Shown here: positions 6,997 through 12,629 of the stretch, piece by piece
How the letters are laid out: every line of letters begins with the position of its first letter
Numbering within the stretch: the first letter of the stretch is position 1
Assembly (NCBI GenBank): GCA_036502105.1
Contig: DASXZE010000171.1
Span: 1 to 14,984, forward strand
Origin: Angelobacter sp036502105
GTDB taxonomy: Bacteria > Acidobacteriota > Terriglobia > Terriglobales > Acidobacteriaceae
Reading direction: 5' to 3'
Length of the DNA: 14,984 bases
Translations under genes and position numbers: made by a program
The notes under the pieces: model-generated
Seen by the model: only the letters and a program-made list of their open reading frames with translations
Told to the model about the DNA's origin: nothing
Databases searched by the model: none

Positions 6997-8664
6997 ATGA
7001 AGCGTCTGCTCGTTATTGCCGGGGTTATCGTTGGCGTTCTTCTGCTCATTGTGGTGCTGGTGCCGCTGTTTATCAACGTAGACAGTTTCCGCCCAGACCT
7101 GGAAAAGAAGATCTCCGCAGCACTCAACCGCACCGTCACCATCGGCAAGCTGGATGCTTCCATTTTTAGTGGCGGCGCTTCAGCCAGTGAGATCACCATC
7201 GCTGACGATCCGGCCTTTAACAAAGGCGCATTTCTGCACGCAGCGTCAGTAAAGGTTGGCGTGGAGTTGATGCCCTTGATTTTCTCTAAACAGCTCAAGG
7301 TCACGGCACTCACCATACAGAGTCCTGAGATCACGCTGCTGGAGAACGCCGCAGGCAAGTGGAATTATTCCACCCTGGGCGCCACCGCGCAGCCCTCGCA
7401 AACGCAAACGACCGCGCCGGCGCCGGCAGGGAAAACGCCGGATATCACCGTGGACAAATTTGAAATCACAGACGGAACCGTAAAAGTAGGCCACAGCAGC
7501 GGCCACTCCGTGGGCAAAGAGAGTGTTTACCAGAAGGTAAATCTGGTGGCACACAATATTTCTGCCACTACCGCCATGCCTTTTACTCTTTCGGTCTCCA
7601 TGCCCGGCGGCGGATCGTTGAATCTGGACGGCCAGGCAGGTCCCATCAACGCCACCGATTCCACCAGGAGTCCGCTGGACGCGAAAATTACTCTCAAGCA
7701 CGTTGATGTGGCGGCTACCGGCTTTGTTGATCCCAGCTCAGGCGTGGCCGGTATTATCGACTTTGACGGTCAGGTGAAATCAGACGGCCACAAGCTGCAT
7801 TCAGAAGGCAAAGCTAACGCTGCCAATTTGCGCGTGATCAAAGGCGGCCAGCCGGCCAAGCAGGCCATCTCTCTCGACTACAAATCAGATTACGCATTGG
7901 AAGCTGAAAACGGCACCATCAACGCGAACCTGCACACGGGCAATAGCGTAACCAATGCCAGCGGCACGCTCAACACCAAGGGCGAAGACACGCTTGCAAA
8001 TTTGAAGATCGAAGGCAAGAACATGGCAGTGAATGACGTTGTAGGGCTGCTGCCTGCGTTCGGCGTGGTTCTGCCTTCCGGAGCGTCACTGCAGGGCGGC
8101 AACATCAATATGGACTTGGCTGCGGAAGGCCCGCTGGATCGCCTGGTGATTACCGGTCCACTCAGCATTACTGGCACACATCTTTCTGGTTATAACCTCA
8201 GCTCCAAGCTCGGCGCTCTTGCGGCTTTTACCGGCAACAAAGGCGGCAGCATGGACACGTTGATCCAGACTTTCAGCTCAACCTTGCGCGTTGCGCCTGA
8301 AGGAATCAAGGCTGACAGCATTGTGCTGGACGTACCATCACTCGGGAACCTGACCGGCAACGGCGTGATTGCCAGCGATAACTCCCTCAACTTTAAAATG
8401 CTGCTCAAGCTTGCCGGCGGCGCGGGAAATCTTCTGGGCAGTCTTACCAGTATCACGGGCGGAGCGCAAAGCAGCGGCATTCCATTCCTGATTCTGGGCA
8501 AGACCTCCAGCCCGGAATTTCGCCCTGCCATGGGTGACGCCGTGAAAGGTAATCTGCAGAACGGCCTGATGCAGGCAGTCGGGGGCAAGAGCGGGGCAGC
8601 AGGACAAAAGCCCGATGTCAAAGGCGTGCTCGGTGGTCTGTTCGGCAAGAAAAAACCGCAATAA
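6997..8664 (+). CDS. AsmA family protein
   Basis: This 555-residue protein has one amino-terminal membrane helix (about 3-27) followed by a large periplasmic part. The start of the AsmA domain is clear: NVDSFRPDLEKKISAALN, RTVTIGKLDASIFSG and the segment up to ITLLENAAGKWNYS (about 28-127). A Thr/Gln/Pro-rich linker follows (about 130-150), then repetitive beta strands. A later AsmA-type stretch (about 345-500) includes INMDLAAEGPLDRLVITGP, LSSKLGALAAFTG and FSSTLRVAPEGI. AsmA-like proteins are elongated bridge-like proteins proposed to move or organise lipids between the two membranes. The carboxy end is a basic tail (GKKKPQ). It is divergent from the TonB-domain gene. A hairpin follows the stop at once. 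Confidence 0.9.
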   Translation: MKRLLVIAGVIVGVLLLIVVLVPLFINVDSFRPDLEKKISAALNRTVTIGKLDASIFSGGASASEITIADDPAFNKGAFLHAASVKVGVELMPLIFSKQLKVTALTIQSPEITLLENAAGKWNYSTLGATAQPSQTQTTAPAPAGKTPDITVDKFEITDGTVKVGHSSGHSVGKESVYQKVNLVAHNISATTAMPFTLSVSMPGGGSLNLDGQAGPINATDSTRSPLDAKITLKHVDVAATGFVDPSSGVAGIIDFDGQVKSDGHKLHSEGKANAANLRVIKGGQPAKQAISLDYKSDYALEAENGTINANLHTGNSVTNASGTLNTKGEDTLANLKIEGKNMAVNDVVGLLPAFGVVLPSGASLQGGNINMDLAAEGPLDRLVITGPLSITGTHLSGYNLSSKLGALAAFTGNKGGSMDTLIQTFSSTLRVAPEGIKADSIVLDVPSLGNLTGNGVIASDNSLNFKMLLKLAGGAGNLLGSLTSITGGAQSSGIPFLILGKTSSPEFRPAMGDAVKGNLQNGLMQAVGGKSGAAGQKPDVKGVLGGLFGKKKPQ

Positions 8665-8699
8665 TTGCAGCTGCCGCCATTCTATTAAGGTGGCTGCAA
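8665..8699 (+). terminator. Hairpin directly after the AsmA stop
   Basis: TTGCAGC (8665-8671) pairs with GCTGCAA (8693-8699). An alternative inner pairing joins GCCGCC (8673-8678) with GGTGGC (8689-8694). The stem is strong but no T-run follows, so termination may need a factor. Confidence 0.4.
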
Positions 8700-8710
8700 C
8701 GCACAATTTG

Positions 8711-8730
8711 TCAACGGGAATTCACGTTGA
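8711..8730. promoter_or_regulatory. 20-bp near-perfect palindrome, candidate operator
   Basis: TCAACGGGAATTCACGTTGA reads the same on both strands except for one base pair (8717/8724), with GAATTC at the centre. It lies about 130 bp before the Fic-module promoter. Its CAACG/CGTTG halves recur as CAACGTTG (8864-8871) inside that promoter, which suggests one dimeric regulator could bind both. Confidence 0.4.
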
Positions 8731-8757
8731 TTTTAGATCAGTCGTGATTTGCCCTCG

Positions 8758-8796
8758 GCTAAATGGGAACAACGCTTTATGTTTGAGCGATTTAGC
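8758..8796. other. Stem-loop in the AsmA-Fic gap
   Basis: GCTAAAT (8758-8764) pairs with ATTTAGC (8790-8796), and CGCT (8773-8776) with AGCG (8786-8789), giving 11 paired bases around an 8-nt bulge. A second small dyad, CATCTT-TT-AAGATG, is at 8809-8822. No small gene with a ribosome site is evident here, so this could be an RNA element or a junction structure. Confidence 0.3.
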
Positions 8797-8853
8797 GGTG
8801 GGAATGTCCATCTTTTAAGATGAATCCAAGTAATCCACAGACAAATCAAATGT

Positions 8854-8887
8854 AATGTATTGACAACGTTGGCTTAAGTGATACATT
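8854..8887 (+). promoter_or_regulatory. Promoter with overlapping operator for the Fic module
   Basis: TTGACA (8860-8865) matches the sigma70 -35 consensus exactly; after 16 bp comes TACATT (8882-8887) as the -10. The whole promoter is framed by a perfect inverted repeat, AATGTAT (8854-8860) and ATACATT (8881-8887), and the spacer holds the palindrome CAACGTTG (8864-8871). A repressor on the repeat would cover both hexamers, the usual layout for self-regulated toxin-antitoxin pairs. The leader to the ATG at 8944 would be about 50 nt. Confidence 0.7.
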
Positions 8888-8943
8888 CGTCGTAGCGAAC
8901 GCTTAACAAAGGCTGAACAAAAACCGAAATATCAATTTCACCA

Positions 8944-9150
8944 ATGGCAGATAGAAAACAATTTCTCGGAGAAATCAAAGCCGATCCAGAATTGAAAAAA
9001 ATTCTCGAAAAATCCCGCCACACCCAGGTGACCGAAGAAGAGTTAACAGAGCAAAGAATCAGTTTTGCTTTTGGGAATGCTCCTGCCGATGCTAAAAATA
9101 TCACTAAGGAAAGCGTCAGACAAACATCTAAAAAACTCCGTCTCTTATAA
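8944..9150 (+). CDS. Fic-associated antitoxin-like small protein
   Basis: This 68-residue charged protein lies directly before fic, 43 bp ahead of its start, as antitoxins of class I Fic pairs do (VbhA type). Residues 1-24 are a Lys/Glu-rich helix. Residues 33-45 (ELTEQRISFAFGN) sit where the inhibitory helix of such antitoxins would be, and the tail ITKESVRQTSKKLRLL is basic. The known inhibitory motif is [ST]xxxE[GN]; the best match here is Ser40-x3-Gly44-Asn45, with Gly in place of Glu, so either the mechanism differs or this is another subfamily. No DNA-binding domain is obvious, although the promoter looks self-regulated. No Shine-Dalgarno is seen. Codon use is AT-rich compared with neighbouring genes. 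The function is inferred mainly from position. Confidence 0.65.
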   Translation: MADRKQFLGEIKADPELKKILEKSRHTQVTEEELTEQRISFAFGNAPADAKNITKESVRQTSKKLRLL

Positions 9151-9193
9151 AAACCGTGTGGATCGCCGTCCACGAGGAGTTATTCTCCCAAAC

Positions 9194-9806
9194 ATGTCCG
9201 TTCGTGAAAAAGACAATCCCGACCTTTTCAGAAGAATACAAGAACAAAATCTATTGCGTCAGTATGATCTTCTTTCCAATTGTATTGAGATTGCTTTGAC
9301 TAAAGGCAAAGGAATCGAGGCCTTCGACAAGTACCACGTTGTGGGCTTTGAACTATGCTGCCGTTTCCAACATTGCTCAATTTGGAGGAAGATACCGGGA
9401 AGAGCCGGTTTATGTTGGAAACCATATTCCTCCGCACTTCGAGAAAGTGCCGCATTTGATGGACTTATTGTTTTCTTTTATTCATGAAAACTGGACGGTT
9501 GATGAACTTGGAGATCATCCAACTGCGCTTGCAGCTTATGCGCTTTGGAGACTTAACTGGATACATCCGTTCGTTGAAGGAAATGGAAGAACCGCCAGGG
9601 CCGCATGCTATTACCTCATTTGCCTGAAGCAAGGCAAGCTGCTAACGGGAAAGAAAATAGTTCCTGAACGAATCCGCGAAAATAGACAACCCTATTATGA
9701 GGCGCTCAAGGCAGCCGATAAAGCGTGGGAGTCCGGCCATATCGATATATCCATGATGGCAAACTATCTTGAGGGACTTCTGCTGGGGCAACTCACCGAG
9801 ACATAA
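9194..9806 (+). pseudogene. Fic/DOC family AMP-transferase-like gene, frameshifted
   Basis: Two frames together give one Fic protein of about 203 residues. The first part (ATG 9194, after GAGGAG at 9174-9179) reads MSVREKDNPDLFRRIQEQNL and runs to ...EAFDKY at 9334. One base later the frame from 9336 continues as TLWALNYAAVSNIAQFGG, which completes the family pattern FDKYTLWALNYAAVSNIAQFGG. One extra C at 9334-9335 therefore explains the break; without correction the first frame runs on into unrelated sequence to 9487. The second part holds the full Fic motif HPFVEGNGRTAR (9564-9599), with catalytic His and the GNGR phosphate-binding loop, so the catalytic core is intact. Fic enzymes usually transfer AMP to target proteins. 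The gene may be inactivated, may start internally at TTG 9339, or the extra base may be a sequencing error. Confidence 0.85.
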
Positions 9807-9828
9807 AACAGCAAATAAAGACTATGTT

Positions 9829-9859
9829 TTGGCTGCATCGGCCTATCCGCTGATAAAAT
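9829..9859 (+). promoter_or_regulatory. Candidate extended -10 promoter of the SurA-like gene
   Basis: TGATAAAAT (9851-9859) is an extended -10 box (TGn then TAAAAT). The nearest -35 candidate, TTGGCT (9829-9834), is 19 bp upstream, which is long but tolerable with an extended -10. A Shine-Dalgarno AGAAGG (9876-9881) follows, 8 nt before the ATG, so this gene has a normal leader. Confidence 0.45.
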
Positions 9860-9889
9860 AAAGCCAATATCCAATAGAAGGTTTTCACC

Positions 9890-11014
9890 ATGCTTAAAAA
9901 ATTATATCTGCTTGCGTCTGCACTTGTACTGATGGCGGTTGCCGTCCGCGCTGACAATATCGTGGACGAAATTATCGCCCGGGTCAATGACCAGATCATC
10001 ACTCGCTCAGACATGGAAAAGGCCAAAACGACCAACCAGGAAGAATTGAAGCAACGCTTTCCCTCTGACTGGCAGGCAAAGTGGGCCACGGCGCAAAATG
10101 ATGTTCTGCGCGACCTGATTGATCAGCAACTGCTCCTGGAACGCGGTAAGGAACTGGGCATTACCGGCGAAACAGATGTCGTAAAACGGCTTAACCAGTT
10201 GCGCCAGCAGATGGGGCTGGCCAGCATTGACGATCTGGAAAAAGAAGCGCAGAAGCAGGGCGTCTCTTACGAAGATTTCAAAGAGCAGATACGCGTTGGA
10301 GCTGTAACGCAGCAGGTCATCGGGCAGGATGTGGGAGCCAAGATCCACATTACCAATGAGGAAGTTCAAGACTGGTACAACAAGCACCAGAAAGAGCTTG
10401 AAGGGCAGGAAGAAGTGGCCCTGGCGGAGATCATGGTTTCCACCCAAGCCGCTCCTCCGGCAGGCGATAAAGACAAAGACGCAACTCCACTACCGGAAGA
10501 TCCGGCCAAGGTTGCCGCTGCTGAAGCCAAAGCCAACCAATTGCTGGATCAACTGAAAAAAGGCGCCAAGTTTGATGAACTGGCCAAGAAAAATTCTGAC
10601 GGCTCAACCGCGAGCCAGGGCGGTGGGCTGGGCAGCTTTAAACGCGGCGAACTGGCCAAAGACCTGGAAGACAAAACGTTTTCCTTGAAAACAGGCGAGA
10701 CTACCGGCGTAATTCGCACCAAGCAGGGCTTTATTATCCTGAAGGTTGTGGCGCGACGCGATGCCGGCGTGGCCCAGCTGAAAGATGTCTCTGAGCATAT
10801 CCGTGAAACGATTTACACCGAGCGCCTTGAGCCTGCAGCCCGTGCCTATCTCACCAAGCTGCGCGAACAGGCTTATATTGACATCAAGCCCGGATTCACT
10901 GATACCGGCGCAAGCCCGAATCAGAGCAACAAACCTACCATGCTGGAAGCGGCAAATAATGACGCGAACCGTCCAGGAAAGCCCAAGAAAAAGAAAAAGC
11001 TCCTGATCTTTTAA
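9890..11014 (+). CDS. SurA-like periplasmic chaperone with degenerate parvulin domain
   Basis: The 374-residue protein has a signal peptide (1-21, ending AVRA). A SurA-type amino-terminal chaperone domain follows (about 23-150: NIVDEIIARVNDQIITRSDM, LRDLIDQQLLLERGKELGI, VSYEDFKEQIRV). One parvulin-type domain comes next (about 175-288: SDGSTASQGGGLGSFKRGE, FSLKTGETTGVIRTKQGFII). Family members escort outer-membrane proteins. Both parvulin active-site histidines are missing: the usual 'HIL' is AEIMV (Glu180) and 'GFHILKV' is GFIILKV (Ile282), so isomerase activity is unlikely and chaperoning is the probable role. A 20-residue Pro/Asp/Lys insertion (about 186-206) lies early in the parvulin fold, and the end is very basic (KPKKKKKLLIF). 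A good AGAAGG ribosome site supports the start, and a hairpin terminator follows. Confidence 0.88.
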   Translation: MLKKLYLLASALVLMAVAVRADNIVDEIIARVNDQIITRSDMEKAKTTNQEELKQRFPSDWQAKWATAQNDVLRDLIDQQLLLERGKELGITGETDVVKRLNQLRQQMGLASIDDLEKEAQKQGVSYEDFKEQIRVGAVTQQVIGQDVGAKIHITNEEVQDWYNKHQKELEGQEEVALAEIMVSTQAAPPAGDKDKDATPLPEDPAKVAAAEAKANQLLDQLKKGAKFDELAKKNSDGSTASQGGGLGSFKRGELAKDLEDKTFSLKTGETTGVIRTKQGFIILKVVARRDAGVAQLKDVSEHIRETIYTERLEPAARAYLTKLREQAYIDIKPGFTDTGASPNQSNKPTMLEAANNDANRPGKPKKKKKLLIF

Positions 11015-11041
11015 GCTCTGCCGGCTCTCGCAGCAAACTCA

Positions 11042-11070
11042 AAGGCCTCTCAAAAACATTGGGAGGCCTT
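11042..11070 (+). terminator. Hairpin terminator after the SurA-like gene
   Basis: AAGGCCTC (11042-11049) and GAGGCCTT (11063-11070) form a perfect 8-bp stem with a 13-nt A-rich loop, 28 nt after the stop. The following bases (AGCCTTGCCTTAG) are only moderately T-rich. The rest of the gap to 11234 shows no gene. Confidence 0.5.
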
Positions 11071-11207
11071 AGCCTTGCCTTAGTCCTCTCCAAATTCAAT
11101 TTGCGCTGTGCAAGTGTGAACTCCACAACCCCGGCAGCTCTCAATGCGTCCAACAAAGGGTACTGACACAAAAGTCCCTGAGGGTAAATCGCAGAGCGCA
11201 GAATCTT

Positions 11208-11249
11208 TGGACGTAAGATCGTGGATATAAAGCCATGGACATAAAATCG
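11208..11249 (+). repeat. Imperfect 14-bp tandem repeat over a start codon
   Basis: Three consecutive 14-mers are TGGACGTAAGATCG (11208-11221), TGGATATAAAGCCA (11222-11235) and TGGACATAAAATCG (11236-11249). A fourth partial copy starts TGGATCGCC at 11250. Copies 1 and 3 differ at two positions. The ATG of the following gene straddles the boundary of copies 2 and 3, so the repeat covers both the ribosome-binding region and the first codons. Confidence 0.6.
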
Positions 11250-11603
11250 TGGATCGCCATTGTCGCTAATTTCATTGTCATAGCCGGGCTGATCCGTTAT
11301 GGGTTCAAGCTGTTTGCTGATTACCATGCCACCGGACGCTGGGCCAAAAATATGACCGGTCTGCTGGCGGGAATCGGCATGCTCGCGCTGGCAGCTTCCA
11401 TGCTGCTTACGCCGCGCAATGCTCTGGTGATCCTGCAGGTGGCGCAGACGGGCGCCGCGCGCGTTTTTTTGATCATGAGCAGCGTGCTCCTCATGGCTGC
11501 CATCGCGGCCTTTGGCATCATCAATTACACGCGTCCGCTACGGCTCTGGCACCAGCGGCGCATTGGCAGAGACCTGCGGCGCGGCCTTCCCCGGATCTTC
11601 TAA
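11235..11603 (+). CDS. Small hypothetical membrane protein (three helices)
   Basis: I do not recognise a family. The 122-residue product has three likely membrane helices (about 5-22, 41-59 and 76-97) and a strongly basic carboxy tail (RPLRLWHQRRIGRDLRRGLPR, split here by rough position 100-120). By the positive-inside rule this tail should face the cytoplasm. The start at 11235 gives a good first helix but has no Shine-Dalgarno; TATAAA (11226-11231) is only 3 nt away and too close to be its -10. A 14-bp tandem repeat overlaps the start. It stands alone between a terminator and the cupin genes, so the context gives no clue to function. Confidence 0.7.
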   Translation: MDIKSWIAIVANFIVIAGLIRYGFKLFADYHATGRWAKNMTGLLAGIGMLALAASMLLTPRNALVILQVAQTGAARVFLIMSSVLLMAAIAAFGIINYTRPLRLWHQRRIGRDLRRGLPRIF

Positions 11604-11613
11604 ACCTTTTCAG

Positions 11614-11635
11614 TCCCTCCGCTCGCTGCCGGATT
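11614..11635. repeat. Degraded REP-like motif, copy 3
   Basis: TCCCTCCGCTCGCTGCCGG followed by ATT resembles the REP-like units at 1598-1621 and 1719-1740 (TCCCTC...GGGATT), with the final GGG reduced to CGG. It lies in the gap before the first cupin gene, again outside coding sequence. Confidence 0.35.
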
Positions 11636-11668
11636 GGCCTTATCTTTTTAACTTTTTAATCTTTCCAT

Positions 11669-11696
11669 TTGCATTCCGGCCAGTCGCGTCTAGAAT
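11669..11696 (+). promoter_or_regulatory. Candidate near-leaderless promoter of bicupin gene 1
   Basis: TTGCAT (11669-11674), 16-bp spacer, TAGAAT (11691-11696). The ATG at 11706 is 9 nt beyond the -10, so transcription would start only a few bases before it. No Shine-Dalgarno is present. Confidence 0.45.
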
Positions 11697-11705
11697 GTCT
11701 TTCCT

Positions 11706-12431
11706 ATGCGAAAACTCTCAGTTGTTACATTGTTTTTCATCCTGGCCTTGACCGCTTGGACGCAGCAGGCGCAAGCGCCCGTGGAAATTACCGCCGAACC
11801 CCACCACCATCTGGTAGTGGAAAATAGTTTCGTCCGCGCATTCGCGTTTCAAGTGGACCCCGCACAGACCACCTTGATGCATCACCATGGCCGCGACTAT
11901 GTCTCTATTTTCATTGGAGATTCGCAGGCCATGAACACCAAGGAAGGCGCAGCTCCGGCCCCCGCCAAATTTAAAGATGGCGACGTTCGTTTTGCTCCCG
12001 CCGGACTGGTGCACGCCGTGGCTGATACCGGCACCACCCCGGTCCGCAACGCGACCATTGAGCTCATGAAACCAACCACCAACCCCAAAGCCTGCACGGA
12101 AAATTGCTCCATCTCCATACCGTGCGAGGCTGCCGATAAAACTGCTTGCGCGACGGTAACCAAGGCTTTCACCTCCGATCAATGGATGGTCCTGCTGGTC
12201 ACTCTGCCTCCCGGCACAAAGTATCCTGAGCACACGCACAACGGCGGTTTTCTTACCGTTTCTCTTGCGGATGCTGACGTAATCATGCGGAGCCATAGCA
12301 GGTCAAAAGATATCCATGCCAAAGTTGGCGATATTACATGGAATGAGCCTGAGACTCATACGATCATCAACAACGGCAAAACCACGGCCCGCGTAGCCGT
12401 GCTTGACTTCGCCGGTACTGCAGGTCAGTAA
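11706..12431 (+). CDS. Exported double-cupin protein 1 with four-Cys linker
   Basis: The 241-residue product has a signal peptide (about 1-20) and two cupin barrels. Cupin 1 (about 27-122) shows the first motif HHHGRD (His59, His61, Asp64, with Asp where the usual Glu would be) and the second motif around GDVRFAPAGLVHA (His103). The linker carries Cys130, Cys134, Cys140 and Cys148 (C-x3-C-x5-C-x7-C). Cupin 2 (about 158-235) keeps His176-x-His178 and a later His218 (PETHTIINN). Both barrels could therefore bind a metal ion. The exact enzyme or binding role is unknown. It is the first of a tandem pair with the gene at 12630; this copy has the better preserved second barrel. It is likely transcribed from its own promoter at 11669-11696. 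Confidence 0.82.
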   Translation: MRKLSVVTLFFILALTAWTQQAQAPVEITAEPHHHLVVENSFVRAFAFQVDPAQTTLMHHHGRDYVSIFIGDSQAMNTKEGAAPAPAKFKDGDVRFAPAGLVHAVADTGTTPVRNATIELMKPTTNPKACTENCSISIPCEAADKTACATVTKAFTSDQWMVLLVTLPPGTKYPEHTHNGGFLTVSLADADVIMRSHSRSKDIHAKVGDITWNEPETHTIINNGKTTARVAVLDFAGTAGQ

Positions 12432-12444
12432 TTTCTAATGCATC

Positions 12445-12499
12445 GGCCTTGATCGCGCCAGCCACAGAGTAAGCTTGCCTGTCTGCGGCGATCAGGGCC
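12445..12499. other. Long inverted repeat between the bicupin genes
   Basis: GGCCTTGATCGC (12445-12456) pairs with GCGATCAGGGCC (12488-12499), 12 positions with one G-T wobble, around a 31-nt loop. It lies 13 nt after the first cupin stop and has no T-run. It may end that transcript or be a remnant of a duplicated junction. The rest of the 198-bp gap has only the downstream promoter. Confidence 0.45.
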
Positions 12500-12594
12500 A
12501 TGCTTCATCTGTTCTCCAAATCCACGTTCTTACCAGAGAATGCTCCGCAAGTGCATTGGCCTTTAGATATGAGGTGTTTCAGGCGTTTACCGGC

Positions 12595-12623
12595 TTGCGG
12601 GCGCTTCCGGTTCTTCTTACAAT
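12595..12623 (+). promoter_or_regulatory. Candidate leaderless promoter of bicupin gene 2
   Basis: TTGCGG (12595-12600), exactly 17 bp, then TACAAT (12618-12623). The ATG at 12630 begins 6 nt after the -10, the distance at which transcription itself normally starts, so the message should be leaderless. There is no Shine-Dalgarno. This is the clearest case of that layout in the window. Confidence 0.5.
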
Positions 12624-12629
12624 CTTTAT

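Noticed and set aside
8615..8818. 67-codon frame after asmA
   Set aside because: It starts inside asmA and runs through the hairpins of the gap; no ribosome site or known motif.
8860..8887. Attachment site of a mobile element
   Set aside because: The inverted repeat coincides with a good promoter and no integrase or tRNA gene is near, so a regulatory role explains it better.
9065..9487. A separate 140-codon gene overlapping the antitoxin and fic
   Set aside because: Its middle is the amino-terminal part of Fic and its end after 9335 is out-of-frame fic sequence.
9339..9806. Fic gene taken as complete from TTG 9339
   Set aside because: There is no ribosome site and it would begin in the middle of the conserved YTLWALNYAAV segment; the missing amino-terminal part is present upstream in another frame.
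11208..11254. CRISPR-like array
   Set aside because: Units are directly adjacent 14-mers without spacers and only three in number.
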